Shown here: positions 17,091 to 25,287 of the stretch, piece after piece | How positions within the stretch are numbered: position 1 is the stretch's first letter | How the letters are laid out: every line of letters begins with the position of its first letter | NCBI RefSeq assembly: GCF_013149275.1 | Contig: NZ_JABGNA010000006.1 | Span: 248,001 to 312,000 of the forward strand | DNA: 64,000 bases | From: Mucilaginibacter sp. SG564 | GTDB taxonomy: Bacteria; Bacteroidota; Bacteroidia; Sphingobacteriales; Sphingobacteriaceae | Direction: 5' to 3' | Program-made: the position numbers and the translations under genes | The notes under the pieces: generated by a model | Told to the model about the DNA's origin: nothing | Databases searched by the model: none | The model's input: only the letters and a program-made list of their open reading frames with translations

Positions 17091-18900
17091 ATGGGGCTGT
17101 ATCCCTTTTGTATTACTCGGATTTACCTTTTTAAATACCGCCTGCGCGCAAATACCACCGCTTATCCCAACCGGGCAAGCGTATGTTAACGAAGAGCGGC
17201 TGGTTGAGCGCTCTACCATTTTATTTAACAACAGCAAATACCTGCTGCCGCTAAAAGATCTCGATCAGTTAAAAATTGCCAGCGTTCATTTCTCCAATCA
17301 ATATGCTTCGGCATTTGATAGTTTGCTTAATAAATACAACAAGGTACAAGCGTTTGATGGCCGTATGTACAACGGCGCAAAAACATTGGCCGATCTGTCG
17401 GCCGATCTGAAGTGGTACAACACGGTCATTCTGCAGGTAACCGATGCCGATCTGAACAATCCACAGATACTCGATTTTATCAATAGTACCCAAAAACTCA
17501 AAAATGTGATCGTGGCGGCGTTTGGGAGCGGCACTATTTTAAGCAAACTCAATAATGTTGCCGTACCCATTTTATGGAGCGAACGGTTAACGGTGGTTTC
17601 GGCATTATACAGTGCCCAGGCTATTTTTGGCGGTTTGCCGGTAACTCAAAAACTTACGCGTACCTACTCGCCGCAATTTGCAGCAGGTATGGGTTTTACT
17701 ACCGATAAAATCAGGCTGCAATACACCGTTCCGGAGGATGCCGGTATCAATGCCGGTAATTTAACCGGTATTGATGACATTGCCCGTCAGGCCATAGCCG
17801 AACATGCTACCCCGGGCTGTGTAGTATTGGTAGCTAAGGATGGCAAAGTGATATTTAATAAGGCCTATGGCTATCATACTTATGATAAAGCCATTCCAGA
17901 CCAGATAACGGATATTTTTGACCTGGCATCCATGACCAAAATTACCGCTACCACCGTCGAGGCCATGAAACTCACCGACGAAGGCAAGCTGAACCTGGAG
18001 GCTACCCTTAGTGATTATGTTCCGCTTACCCGTAACAGCAATAAGAATAATATACAGATCCGCGAGCTGCTGATGCACCAGGCTGGTTTGATACCAGATA
18101 TTAAAGGCTTTGAAAAAGTAAAACCAACAGATCATAGCACCGATTCATCCGCGGCTTACCCAACCCGGGTATCTGATCATTATTTTTTGCGGAAAGATTA
18201 TTATAAAGATGTCATGTTTCCGGAAATGCTGAGCTCGCCGTTAAAAACACGCGGGCAATATGTGTACAGCGATGTAAGCATGCTGTTTATGATGGAAGTA
18301 CTGGAAAACATTACTTCGGTGCCCGAGAATGTGTATGTACAGCAGCAATTTTATAAACCGCTGGGCATGCAAACCGCGGGTTTTTTACCGTTGTACCGTT
18401 TTAACCAAAACCAGATACCACCTACAGAAAACGATCAGGAATACCGTCATAGCTTACTTGATGGTTATGTGCATGACCCTACCGCGGCGCTGATGGGTGG
18501 AGTAGCGGGGCATGCCGGGCTTTTTGGGAGCGCTAATGATGTAGCCATTATTTACCAGATGCTGCTGAACCGCGGTACCTATGGCGGCACACAGTATTTT
18601 AAGCCAGAGGTAGTTGATCTGTTTACCTCTAAGCAGTCGGCAGTAAGTCGCCGGGGACTGGGTTTTGATCGCTGGGATCCCATTGCCGACAGACATTACC
18701 CCTCCAAACTGGCATCGCCGCAAACCTACGGGCATACCGGTTTTACCGGTACCTGTATTTGGGTCGATCCGAAATATAATCTTGTTTATGTATTCCTGAG
18801 TAACCGGGTACACCCCGATGTAAGCAGCAAGCTGGGCAGCCTCAATATCAGGCCAAGGATACAGGATGTGGTTTATGAGGCGATCAATAAGGGGATGTGA
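17077..18900 (+). CDS. GH3 C-domain / class C beta-lactamase-like serine hydrolase fusion
   Basis: The product (607 residues) has a signal peptide ending near TACAQ. Residues about 40-210 (ILFNNSKYLLPLKDL..., VIVAAFGSGTIL, AVPILWSERLTVVSALYSAQAIFGGLPVTQ) look like the C-terminal alpha/beta domain of a family 3 glycosidase. Residues about 225-600 are a class C beta-lactamase-like serine hydrolase with SMTK (Ser285, Lys288), YSD, and HTGFTG. Bacteroidetes carry larger fusions of a complete GH3 beta-N-acetylglucosaminidase with this hydrolase; here the GH3 catalytic barrel is missing. It probably trims or hydrolyses peptide or ester bonds in cell-wall material. It is coupled to the amidohydrolase by a 14-bp overlap. 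Confidence 0.85.
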   Translation: MIKNKWGCIPFVLLGFTFLNTACAQIPPLIPTGQAYVNEERLVERSTILFNNSKYLLPLKDLDQLKIASVHFSNQYASAFDSLLNKYNKVQAFDGRMYNGAKTLADLSADLKWYNTVILQVTDADLNNPQILDFINSTQKLKNVIVAAFGSGTILSKLNNVAVPILWSERLTVVSALYSAQAIFGGLPVTQKLTRTYSPQFAAGMGFTTDKIRLQYTVPEDAGINAGNLTGIDDIARQAIAEHATPGCVVLVAKDGKVIFNKAYGYHTYDKAIPDQITDIFDLASMTKITATTVEAMKLTDEGKLNLEATLSDYVPLTRNSNKNNIQIRELLMHQAGLIPDIKGFEKVKPTDHSTDSSAAYPTRVSDHYFLRKDYYKDVMFPEMLSSPLKTRGQYVYSDVSMLFMMEVLENITSVPENVYVQQQFYKPLGMQTAGFLPLYRFNQNQIPPTENDQEYRHSLLDGYVHDPTAALMGGVAGHAGLFGSANDVAIIYQMLLNRGTYGGTQYFKPEVVDLFTSKQSAVSRRGLGFDRWDPIADRHYPSKLASPQTYGHTGFTGTCIWVDPKYNLVYVFLSNRVHPDVSSKLGSLNIRPRIQDVVYEAINKGM

Positions 18901-18915
18901 TTCGTTTGAAAAGTT

Positions 18916-18985
18916 AAAGGGCGAGACACAATTATGCGTCTCTACAAAAATTAAAATCGTAGAGACGCGTATTCGCGTCCCTTTT
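18916..18985. repeat. intergenic hairpin repeat, AGAGACGC family
   Basis: AAGGGCGAGACACAATTATG CGTCTCTAC on the left pairs with GTAGAGACGCGTATTCGCGT CCCTTTT on the right around a short AT-rich loop. Such elements occur widely between genes in this phylum. It can fold into a stem near 27 bp and may also act as a terminator for the serine hydrolase gene. Confidence 0.75.
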
Positions 18986-19067
18986 ACCATTGGTTTTTCT
19001 TAACTTTAAGTAAAACAATTTTCCCATTAATGCGTTTCAGTTTTCTCTGATAATTAAATTACCAAAC

Positions 19068-19583
19068 ATGAGAAAACTATTCAAAGTTACCCTGCTCGCT
19101 TTAAGCCTTTTGTTTATAAGCAAATTTTCAAATGCCCAGTCTAAGATCGGCTATGTTGATTTTCAGGCCATCGTTAGCCAGATGCCCGAGGCCAAAACTA
19201 TTAAGCCCCAGATAGATGCCTATCAAAAGCAATTTGTTACCCAGCTAACCGCCATGAACAACGATTTGCAAACCAAGGGCAAAGCTTACCAGGATCAAAG
19301 CAAAACCATGAGTGATGCTGATAAGACAGCCAAGCAGACGGAACTGCAAGATCTGCAAAAAAAGATGCAGGATTATCAGGCCACCGCTCAACAACAGGTT
19401 GAAGCTAAATCAAATGAACTGATAAAACCGATAACCGATAAAGCCCGTGCGGCGGTTAATGATGTAGCCAAAGAAAAAGGCATAACCTATGTGTTTGATT
19501 CTTCCCAGGGCTCGGCATTATTGGTTTCCAATGAGGGCGCTAATCTTACCGCGTCGGTTAAAACTAAGTTGGGGATCAAGTAA
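19068..19583 (+). CDS. OmpH/Skp-family periplasmic chaperone
   Basis: The 171-residue product has a signal peptide (MRKLFKVTLLALSLLFISKFSNAQ) followed by SKIGYVDFQAIVSQMPEAKTIKPQIDAY, the typical Skp/OmpH opening, then a long charged coiled-coil region from about 55 to 120 (QTELQDLQKKMQDYQATAQQ), and the closing beta segment GITYVFDSSQGSALLVSNEG. Skp is a jellyfish-shaped trimer that holds unfolded outer-membrane proteins in the periplasm. It cooperates functionally with SurA-type proteins such as the one at 3676-5118. Single gene; the upstream stretch after 18985 is AT-rich and probably holds its promoter. Confidence 0.92.
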   Translation: MRKLFKVTLLALSLLFISKFSNAQSKIGYVDFQAIVSQMPEAKTIKPQIDAYQKQFVTQLTAMNNDLQTKGKAYQDQSKTMSDADKTAKQTELQDLQKKMQDYQATAQQQVEAKSNELIKPITDKARAAVNDVAKEKGITYVFDSSQGSALLVSNEGANLTASVKTKLGIK

Positions 19584-19626
19584 ATACATTCTTTCCCATT
19601 TTTTTAACACAACTAATTACAAAACA

Positions 19627-19714
19627 CGTCATTGCGAGGAGGAACGACGTGGCAATCCCAGATATGCAGAGCGTCTCTGTAAGTAAGGGATTGCCACGCT
19701 TTACAGCAATGACG
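19627..19714. repeat. intergenic hairpin repeat, CGTCATTGCGAG family, copy 1
   Basis: The left arm begins CGTCATTGCGAGGAGGAACG and contains GTGGCAATCCC; the right arm reads GGGATTGCCACG and ends GCAATGACGC. The ends pair into a long interrupted hairpin. A second copy lies at 27021-27103 and a fragment near 26699-26735. Confidence 0.8.
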
Positions 19715-19831
19715 CTTTTGTTAGGCAATGTTTTATGAATAAATTTTATAAGATATTGGCTATCAATATAAAATCAAACAATAAATCATAACTTTATATG
19801 TAAATCCGGCATCAAAATTCCCAACTCCGAA

Positions 19832-20638
19832 ATGAAATACTATACCATTCAGCCACCGGATATTTTAAAACCTTTTGTGAGGTTTTTTTGGGTGCTGGAG
19901 CATGAGCTGTGTGCCGGTGATCCGGAGTATGTTTACCGCTCCATAGCCGATGGCTGTACCGAAATGGTGTTTCATTATCAATCAACCTTTGATGAGATCA
20001 ATGACCGGGGGCAGGAAAACGGAGGGCCATCCGGCATTCAATTTCAAACTAACCGTTACCGCCGTTTTATAACCCGGCAAAGCTTTGGCATTTTTGGCGC
20101 TTACATTTATCCCTTTGCTGTTCCCAGGTTTTTTAAAATCCCCAGCAGCGAAACCACCAATCTGGCGCTCGATTATGATACTTTTTTGGGTAGTACCGGT
20201 CGTGACCTGGAAGAACGGATAATGCTGGCGCCCGATAACCGGAAACGTGCCGCGATATTGAGTGATTTTTTACTGATGCGCTTACGGCACAACATACCTA
20301 CAGACGACCGGATCATTACCTCTATCAGGCAGGTGATTCACTCCAATCAGCATAAAACAGTAGCGCAGCTGGCAGATACTTTTAACCTTTCGGTAAGGCA
20401 GTTTGATAGGCGTTTTAAGGAGTATGCCGGGTTTAGTCCTAAAAGTTATCTGCGTTTGATCCGCTTTCAGGATGCTATAAAACGATACGGCAGCAATAAA
20501 TCATTAACCCGGATAGCATTGGAGTGTGGTTATTACGATCAATCGCACTTTATACACGATGTAAAAACTTTTACCGGCTATCACCCCAGCTTTTACTTTT
20601 CGGGCAAAGCCGAAGGAACGGAATATAGAAACGTGTAA
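19832..20638 (+). CDS. AraC-family transcriptional regulator
   Basis: The 268-residue protein has an N-terminal sensing domain of the DUF6597 type (YYTIQPPDILKPFVRFFWVLEH, then YRSIADGCTEMVFHYQ), and a C-terminal AraC double helix-turn-helix from about residue 165: HKTVAQLADTFNLSVRQFDRRFKEYAGFSPKSYLRLIRFQDAI, then SLTRIALECGYYDQSHFIHDVKTFTGYHPSFYF. Such regulators bind a small ligand or sense stress and activate nearby genes. The VOC protein gene 141 bp downstream in the same direction is a plausible target. The start ATG at 19832 gives a family-normal N-terminus. Confidence 0.92.
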   Translation: MKYYTIQPPDILKPFVRFFWVLEHELCAGDPEYVYRSIADGCTEMVFHYQSTFDEINDRGQENGGPSGIQFQTNRYRRFITRQSFGIFGAYIYPFAVPRFFKIPSSETTNLALDYDTFLGSTGRDLEERIMLAPDNRKRAAILSDFLLMRLRHNIPTDDRIITSIRQVIHSNQHKTVAQLADTFNLSVRQFDRRFKEYAGFSPKSYLRLIRFQDAIKRYGSNKSLTRIALECGYYDQSHFIHDVKTFTGYHPSFYFSGKAEGTEYRNV

Positions 20639-20778
20639 ATGCTATCTGAACCAGAATTTCAGAATTAACAGCATAATAAATCCGAAATCGAACATCTCAA
20701 ATCCGAAATGAGAATGTCTTGTTTTTACAATTTTGCCCGAGCCGGGCAGATTAGTTTTGAATAAAAAAACAGATCGAC

Positions 20779-21162
20779 ATGGAAACCACAAAAAACATCC
20801 CCGAAACCTACCAGCGTATTATGCCATACCTTATTGTAAAGGATGCTCCCCGCTTTATTATCTTTATGCAAAACGTATTTGGGGCGAAGGAGCAGTACAA
20901 ACAAATGCGTGATGAAAAACATATTATGCATGCCGAGCTCAACATTCAGGGCAGCACCATTATGTTTTGCGATAGTACCGAAACCTATCTCCCTCAAAAT
21001 GCCGGCTTGTTTATTTATGTTGACAGCTGCGACGGAACCTATCAAAAAGCACTGGAATACGGCGCTGAAAGCGTCACCGAGCCAGCTGATCAGCCCTATG
21101 GCCGCAGTGCCGGCCTAAAAGACCCTTTTGGCAATACCTGGTGGGTAACTAATCCGCTTTAA
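20779..21162 (+). CDS. VOC-family (PhnB-like) glyoxalase-fold protein
   Basis: The 127-residue product has the PhnB-like VOC fold: RIMPYLIVKDAPRFIIFMQNVFGAKEQYK at the start, MHAELNIQGSTIMFCDST in the middle and the typical closing PYGRSAGLKDPFGNTWWVTNP. VOC proteins include glyoxalases, fosfomycin-resistance enzymes, dioxygenases and bleomycin-binding proteins; PhnB-like members are mostly of unknown activity. The clear metal-site histidine at the start of the first strand is absent here, so a binding role is as likely as catalysis. It follows the AraC regulator in the same orientation and may be its target. Confidence 0.85.
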   Translation: METTKNIPETYQRIMPYLIVKDAPRFIIFMQNVFGAKEQYKQMRDEKHIMHAELNIQGSTIMFCDSTETYLPQNAGLFIYVDSCDGTYQKALEYGAESVTEPADQPYGRSAGLKDPFGNTWWVTNPL

Positions 21163-21192
21163 AATGTTGTCTATCCCAAACAAATAGAAGGG

Positions 21193-21322
21193 ATGTCATT
21201 TCGAACCGGAGGGAGAAATCTTCTACGACTTTTGATGCAAACTCTTTATGTCAAACATGTTCAGCGCAGAAGATTTCTCCTCACTCCACGCATGAGCCCA
21301 CGCTTGTTCGTCGAAATGACAT
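21193..21322. repeat. intergenic hairpin repeat, ATGTCATTTCGA family
   Basis: Begins ATGTCATTTCGAACCGGAGG with AGAAATCTTCTACG inside, and ends AGAAGATTTCTCC ... TCGTCGAAATGACAT, so outer and inner words are both complementary. It forms a roughly 130-bp interrupted hairpin in the gap before the MFS gene. One copy in this window. Confidence 0.75.
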
Positions 21323-21534
21323 TTTTCAGAAAGTAGTGTACGCACTTTAGATTATTAAAAAGGGGCTGGTGTTTTGTTTAGGGGATGTAATTTTATAAGG
21401 TATCGCCTGTTGGCGAGTGTATTGTAACTAATTAATAATTAGAAAATTACATTGCTATCTTTTGCCTGTGTTAATTGGCCCTTTATAGTTTCATCCCATA
21501 TACCGCTGATAAGATTGCTAATTTTGCGGTATCT

Positions 21535-22770
21535 ATGAATACGTTAACATCAAAAGCCCCTGCAATTAAAGAGCATCACCAGTCCATAGCAACCCTGCTG
21601 GCTTTTGCCCTAATCCCTTTGTCCGGTTTCGCTACCGATATTTATATACCATCGTTACCCACCATGGCCGGCGAAATGAGTGTGAGCAATGTGCAGGTAC
21701 AACTAACATTAAGCATTTTCCTGATCAGCTATGGCGTATCGCAACTATTTATTGGTAGTATACTGGATAGTTTTGGCCGGTACAAGGTTAGCCTGGGCTC
21801 ACTGGTTATTTTCGCGATAGCCAGTGTCGTGATCGCTATCACCCATAATATCTATTTGATTTACCTGATGCGGGTGATCCACGGCGTAACCGTTGGCGCT
21901 ATCATCGTAGCTAAGCGCGCCTATTTTGTGGATCTGTTTACTGGTGATAAGCTGAAACATTACCTGAGCATGTTTTCTATCATCTGGTCAACCGGGCCTA
22001 TCGTGGCGCCGTTTATCGGCGGATACCTGCAAACCGCCTTTGGCTGGGAATCAAACTTTTATTTCCTGGCTGGTTTTGCAGCTGTATTTGTCATCCTGGA
22101 GCTCATTTTTAGTGGCGAAACCCTGGTGCATTTTTCAGAGTTTCATTTTCAGAAGATCGTGAGGGTATATGCCAATATGATCAAAACCCACAGCTTTACA
22201 TTGGGCATTGTGATGCTCGGTTTAGCCTATTGCATGGTGATGACCTATAACATGACCGGCCCGTTTATTATCGAACATCACTTACACCTAACGCCTGTTA
22301 TTGCGGGCTATAGTTCACTGGTACTGGGCTTTGCGTGGATGGTTGGCGGCTTTATCGGTAAGGCAACTATCAATCGTCCGTTCTTTAAAAGGATGGTAGT
22401 TAATGTGCTTATGCAGGCCCTTTTTGTATTGGTGATGATCATCAGCGTTCAGTTTATCAGCAATTTATATTCAATGATATTTTTTGCCTTTATTATTCAC
22501 GTTTGCGCCGGGTATACTTTTAACAACTATTTTACTTTTTGTTTGAGCAAATTCCCCAAGAATGCTGGCATAGCCGGTGGGCTCACCGGGGGAATTACTT
22601 ACGTTATCGTTTCCTTTTTAAGCTACGGTATTGTTAATGTAGTACCGGCCAAAGATGAGCGCAACCTGAGTTTCAGCTACCTGATATTCATTTTACTCTC
22701 CGGCCTGATCATGTTCCTGATCTTCCGCATCAATAAGAGGGAAAAAGCACCGGCGGAAACTTTAGCTTAG
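21535..22770 (+). CDS. MFS drug-efflux transporter, Bcr/CflA type
   Basis: The start is set at ATG 21535; the longer frame begins at a TTG and adds a non-family segment. The product (411 residues) has 12 hydrophobic helices. The N-terminal motif FALIPLSGFATDIYIPSLPTMAGEM and the following VQLTLSIFLISYGVSQLFIGSILDSFGRYKV (motif A region) are typical of Bcr/CflA exporters, as is RVIHGVTVGAIIVAKRAYFVD. These proton-driven antiporters export bicyclomycin, chloramphenicol-like drugs or sulfonamides. The real substrate is not known. It converges on the VOC gene on the other strand with a 10-bp gap. Confidence 0.9.
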   Translation: MNTLTSKAPAIKEHHQSIATLLAFALIPLSGFATDIYIPSLPTMAGEMSVSNVQVQLTLSIFLISYGVSQLFIGSILDSFGRYKVSLGSLVIFAIASVVIAITHNIYLIYLMRVIHGVTVGAIIVAKRAYFVDLFTGDKLKHYLSMFSIIWSTGPIVAPFIGGYLQTAFGWESNFYFLAGFAAVFVILELIFSGETLVHFSEFHFQKIVRVYANMIKTHSFTLGIVMLGLAYCMVMTYNMTGPFIIEHHLHLTPVIAGYSSLVLGFAWMVGGFIGKATINRPFFKRMVVNVLMQALFVLVMIISVQFISNLYSMIFFAFIIHVCAGYTFNNYFTFCLSKFPKNAGIAGGLTGGITYVIVSFLSYGIVNVVPAKDERNLSFSYLIFILLSGLIMFLIFRINKREKAPAETLA

Positions 22771-22780
22771 TTAAATGCGG

Positions 22781-23203
22781 TTAAAGCACCTGGTTAAATT
22801 CCAGCCGTTCGCCATCGGGACCGGTGATGTTAAAATATTTGCAGCCGTTTTTCCAGAACTGCAGAAAAACAGGCGCTTCTTCCATGATGTTAAAACCAGC
22901 GTCTTTAATGATGGCATAGGTTTCATCAATATCGCTTACGTCAAAAGCCACGTGGTCAATATGCCCGTTACCACGAGCCCTGATCCCGGTTAAGCCTGCT
23001 TCGGGTAATTGATAAAGTTCCATCAATATGTTTTCGCGCTGCATCATGACGCAGGTGCCCTGTTCGCCATGGTCGGTAAAATGGGCCTGCATCACGTTGT
23101 TAAAACCCAGCCGCTTGTAAAATTGCTGTGACGCATCCAGGTTAGTTACCGGGATGCCTATGTGTTGTATGCTGTTGATTTTTAATTGGATAGCGTTTTT
23201 CAT
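22781..23203 (-). CDS. VOC-family glyoxalase/dioxygenase-like metalloprotein
   Basis: A 140-residue VOC protein that keeps all four candidate metal ligands: His in IQHIGIPV, Glu in ILMELYQL, His in HIDHVAFDV and Glu at the end in GERLEFNQVL. This is the glyoxalase I/lactoylglutathione lyase layout. Because this organism carries bacillithiol genes (bshA is the next gene, divergently transcribed), a bacillithiol-dependent glyoxalase or thiol-transferase role is an attractive inference, but a different lyase or dioxygenase is possible. It starts 126 bp from bshA on the opposite strand, so the intergenic stretch likely holds both promoters. Confidence 0.87.
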   Translation of the reverse strand: MKNAIQLKINSIQHIGIPVTNLDASQQFYKRLGFNNVMQAHFTDHGEQGTCVMMQRENILMELYQLPEAGLTGIRARGNGHIDHVAFDVSDIDETYAIIKDAGFNIMEEAPVFLQFWKNGCKYFNITGPDGERLEFNQVL

Positions 23204-23329
23204 GTAAGGCGATATTAATCGTATAAAATTAAAAAAATGAGTAACTTGACTAAGTTATATCATTTTACACAGTGTTAACACATTTGCCATAAATTGCTGT
23301 TAAACTTGCAGCCATAATTAACCAACTTA

Positions 23330-24502
23330 ATGAAGATCGGAATTGTATGTTACCCAACCTTTGGTGGAAGCGGCGTTGTAGCCACAGAACTCGGTAAGGC
23401 CCTTGCCGACCGCGGTCACCAGGTTCATTTTGTTACCTATAACCAGCCGGCCCGGTTGGATCTTTTTTCCGAAAACCTGTTTTATCACGAGGTGTCGGTA
23501 TCCAACTATCCCCTTTTTGATTTTCCGCCTTATGAGCTGGCCCTGGCCAGTCGTTTGGTTGATGTGGTCCGGCACGAAAAGCTGGATGTATTGCACGTTC
23601 ATTATGCCATTCCGCATGCTTCGGCGGCATTTATGGCCAAACAGATATTATTAACCTACGGTATTTATATCCCCGTAGTTACTACCCTGCACGGTACCGA
23701 TATTACCCTGGTTGGCAAGGATCGTACCTTTAAACCGGTGGTTACCTTCTCCATCAATCAATCAGACGGTGTTACCGCGGTATCCGAAAACCTGAGGCAT
23801 GATACTTATGAGTTTTTTGAAATCGATATTGATATCAACGTGATACCCAATTTTATTGATCTCACCCGTTTCAGTCTTAAAGCTAAAGACCATTTTAAAA
23901 AGGCCATAGCGCCATCGGGCGAAAAAGTATTGGTACATACCTCCAATTTCCGTAAGGTAAAACGTACCGAGGATGTGGTGCGGATTTTTGCCGAAGTAAT
24001 TAAAAAGATACCTTCCAAACTACTGATGGTTGGCGACGGACCTGAACGCTCTGGCTGCGAGCAGTTGTGCCGCGACCTGGGTGTTGCCGACAATGTGCGC
24101 TTTTTGGGTAAACAGGATGCTATTGAAGAAATACTTTCGGTAGCCGATCTGTTCCTGATGCCATCACAATCTGAAAGCTTTGGTTTGGCAGCCCTGGAAG
24201 CTATGGCTTGCAAAGTGCCGGTGATCAGTACCAATGCCGGCGGCTTGCCAGAGTTGAATGTGGATGGCGTAACCGGTTTCCTGAAAGACGTTGGCGATGT
24301 AGAAGGCATGGGCCAAAGTGCCATTTATATACTGGAAGACGAAGATCGCCTGAATCAGTTCAAGGAAAACGCCCTGGCCCGTGCCAAGGAATTTGACCTG
24401 GCCACCATTTTGCCTTTGTATGAAAATTACTACTTACAGGTGATTGATAAGTGCAAAGACAAATGTAAAGAGTTATGTACAGGTAAAGCTAAAGTTGCCT
24501 GA
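23330..24502 (+). CDS. bshA: N-acetyl-alpha-D-glucosaminyl L-malate synthase BshA
   Basis: BshA transfers N-acetylglucosamine from UDP-GlcNAc to L-malate, the first step of bacillithiol synthesis. The 390-residue GT4-fold glycosyltransferase shows the family opening MKIGIVCYPTFGGSGVVATELGKALADRGH, VHYAIPHASAA, TTLHGTDITLVG, a nucleotide-binding VHTSNFRKVKRTEDVV and the donor-site SQSESFGLAALEAMACKVPVI. It ends with an unusual short tail, DKCKDKCKELCTGKAKVA, with three cysteines spaced by three residues; family members normally stop near the preceding YYLQVI. Cytosolic. The later bsh genes are not in the window. Confidence 0.94.
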   Translation: MKIGIVCYPTFGGSGVVATELGKALADRGHQVHFVTYNQPARLDLFSENLFYHEVSVSNYPLFDFPPYELALASRLVDVVRHEKLDVLHVHYAIPHASAAFMAKQILLTYGIYIPVVTTLHGTDITLVGKDRTFKPVVTFSINQSDGVTAVSENLRHDTYEFFEIDIDINVIPNFIDLTRFSLKAKDHFKKAIAPSGEKVLVHTSNFRKVKRTEDVVRIFAEVIKKIPSKLLMVGDGPERSGCEQLCRDLGVADNVRFLGKQDAIEEILSVADLFLMPSQSESFGLAALEAMACKVPVISTNAGGLPELNVDGVTGFLKDVGDVEGMGQSAIYILEDEDRLNQFKENALARAKEFDLATILPLYENYYLQVIDKCKDKCKELCTGKAKVA

Positions 24503-24690
24503 ATATAATTAATTCATATAAAGTTAATTAGCTACCTGCAGGAATTTTTTCTTATATTCAAACTCGCTTTTTTGGCAACTGCAGAGATGTAACATGGCTG
24601 ATACAATCGAAAGAATATTCCCTAAAGGTTAAATTTTTTCGTCCATGTTAATTAACTTAGTTTATTGTTTCACTTTTAAAAATTCAACTT

Positions 24691-24885
24691 ATGGCAAAGC
24701 ACACAACCCTTAAACGTGGTCAATTACTTAAGTATATTGGTAAAAGATGGAAGAATTTAAACATTAGTAACCCCTTCATGAAATTCCTGGGTTACGATGA
24801 TGGGAGTGGCTTCGCTGATCTGTGGGTAGAGTACCAGGGCCGTACTTTACTGATCTCTGTTAAAGAAGTTGAGCTGGCTGTTTAA
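24691..24885 (+). CDS. small hypothetical protein, 64 residues
   Basis: The product starts MAKHTTLKRGQLLKYIGKRW and ends ADLWVEYQGRTLLISVKEVELAV. It looks like a compact beta-rich domain with a basic first half, no signal peptide and no membrane segment. The ATG at 24691 follows an AT-rich leader. I do not recognise a family, though short proteins of this kind recur beside bsh or transporter genes in related genomes. It stands between bshA and the riboswitch-controlled antiporter gene on the same strand and could belong to the bshA transcript (188-bp gap). Confidence 0.55.
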   Translation: MAKHTTLKRGQLLKYIGKRWKNLNISNPFMKFLGYDDGSGFADLWVEYQGRTLLISVKEVELAV

Positions 24886-24974
24886 AACAGTCAGTTCAAA
24901 TGCTGCGAAGGGTTTGTTTTTAAACTTGCCCTGCATAATTATGGCTTTATAAAAAAAGGAGCTATATTCGTACC

Positions 24975-25073
24975 AAAGGAAATGGTGTCTTCCTACTCAA
25001 CCGCCCTAAAAAGCTGATGGCGCCTACAATAAATTAACCCATAGGGCTTACCCTGTGCTGATTTTTTGTAGGT
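24975..25073 (+). promoter_or_regulatory. fluoride riboswitch (crcB motif) with probable terminator platform
   Basis: The aptamer (24975-25026) has the crcB-motif words in order: AGGAAATGGTGTCTTCCT (P1 arms GGA/TCC around ATGGTGTC), CTCAACCGCC, then AAGCTGATGGCGCCTAC, matching the conserved GCUGAUGRCGCCUAC end. Downstream, CATAGGG-CTTA-CCCTGTG (25040-25057) forms a hairpin followed by ATTTTTTG, as in an intrinsic terminator. TTGTAGG at 25066-25072 is complementary to the aptamer's CCTACAA, an alternative pairing. It precedes a CLC gene whose motifs fit the fluoride type, so gene and switch support each other. The ATG is 215 bp further on, with a repeat in between. Confidence 0.82.
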
Positions 25074-25174
25074 GGAAAAAAAACTCAATATATCGCTTTT
25101 AAAAATATACCGGCATAATGCCCGGGTGAAATCTCTATTATCTTTCTGGTATCCCGTAGTCTATATTATTTCTC

Positions 25175-25256
25175 TTGTCATCCTGAGGAACGAAGGATCT
25201 ATTGTTCGAATATACCTATCGGCTAATAGATGCTTCACTGTGTCTAGCATGACAGA
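25175..25256. repeat. intergenic hairpin repeat, GTCATCCTGAGGAACGAAGG family, copy 2
   Basis: Shares TTGTCATCCTGAGGAACG, AGATGCTTCACT and AGCATGACA with copy 1 at 6106-6189. It lies between the fluoride riboswitch and the start of the CLC gene, so it is part of the untranslated leader if the transcript starts at the riboswitch. Confidence 0.8.
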
Positions 25257-25287
25257 TCCTCTATTATTTAACCTAAATTAGTCGCTC

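Noticed and set aside
25072..25281. A 69-codon frame beginning with GTG before the CLC gene
   Set aside because: It starts in the riboswitch platform and runs through the GTCATCCTGAGG repeat; it is more likely leader RNA.
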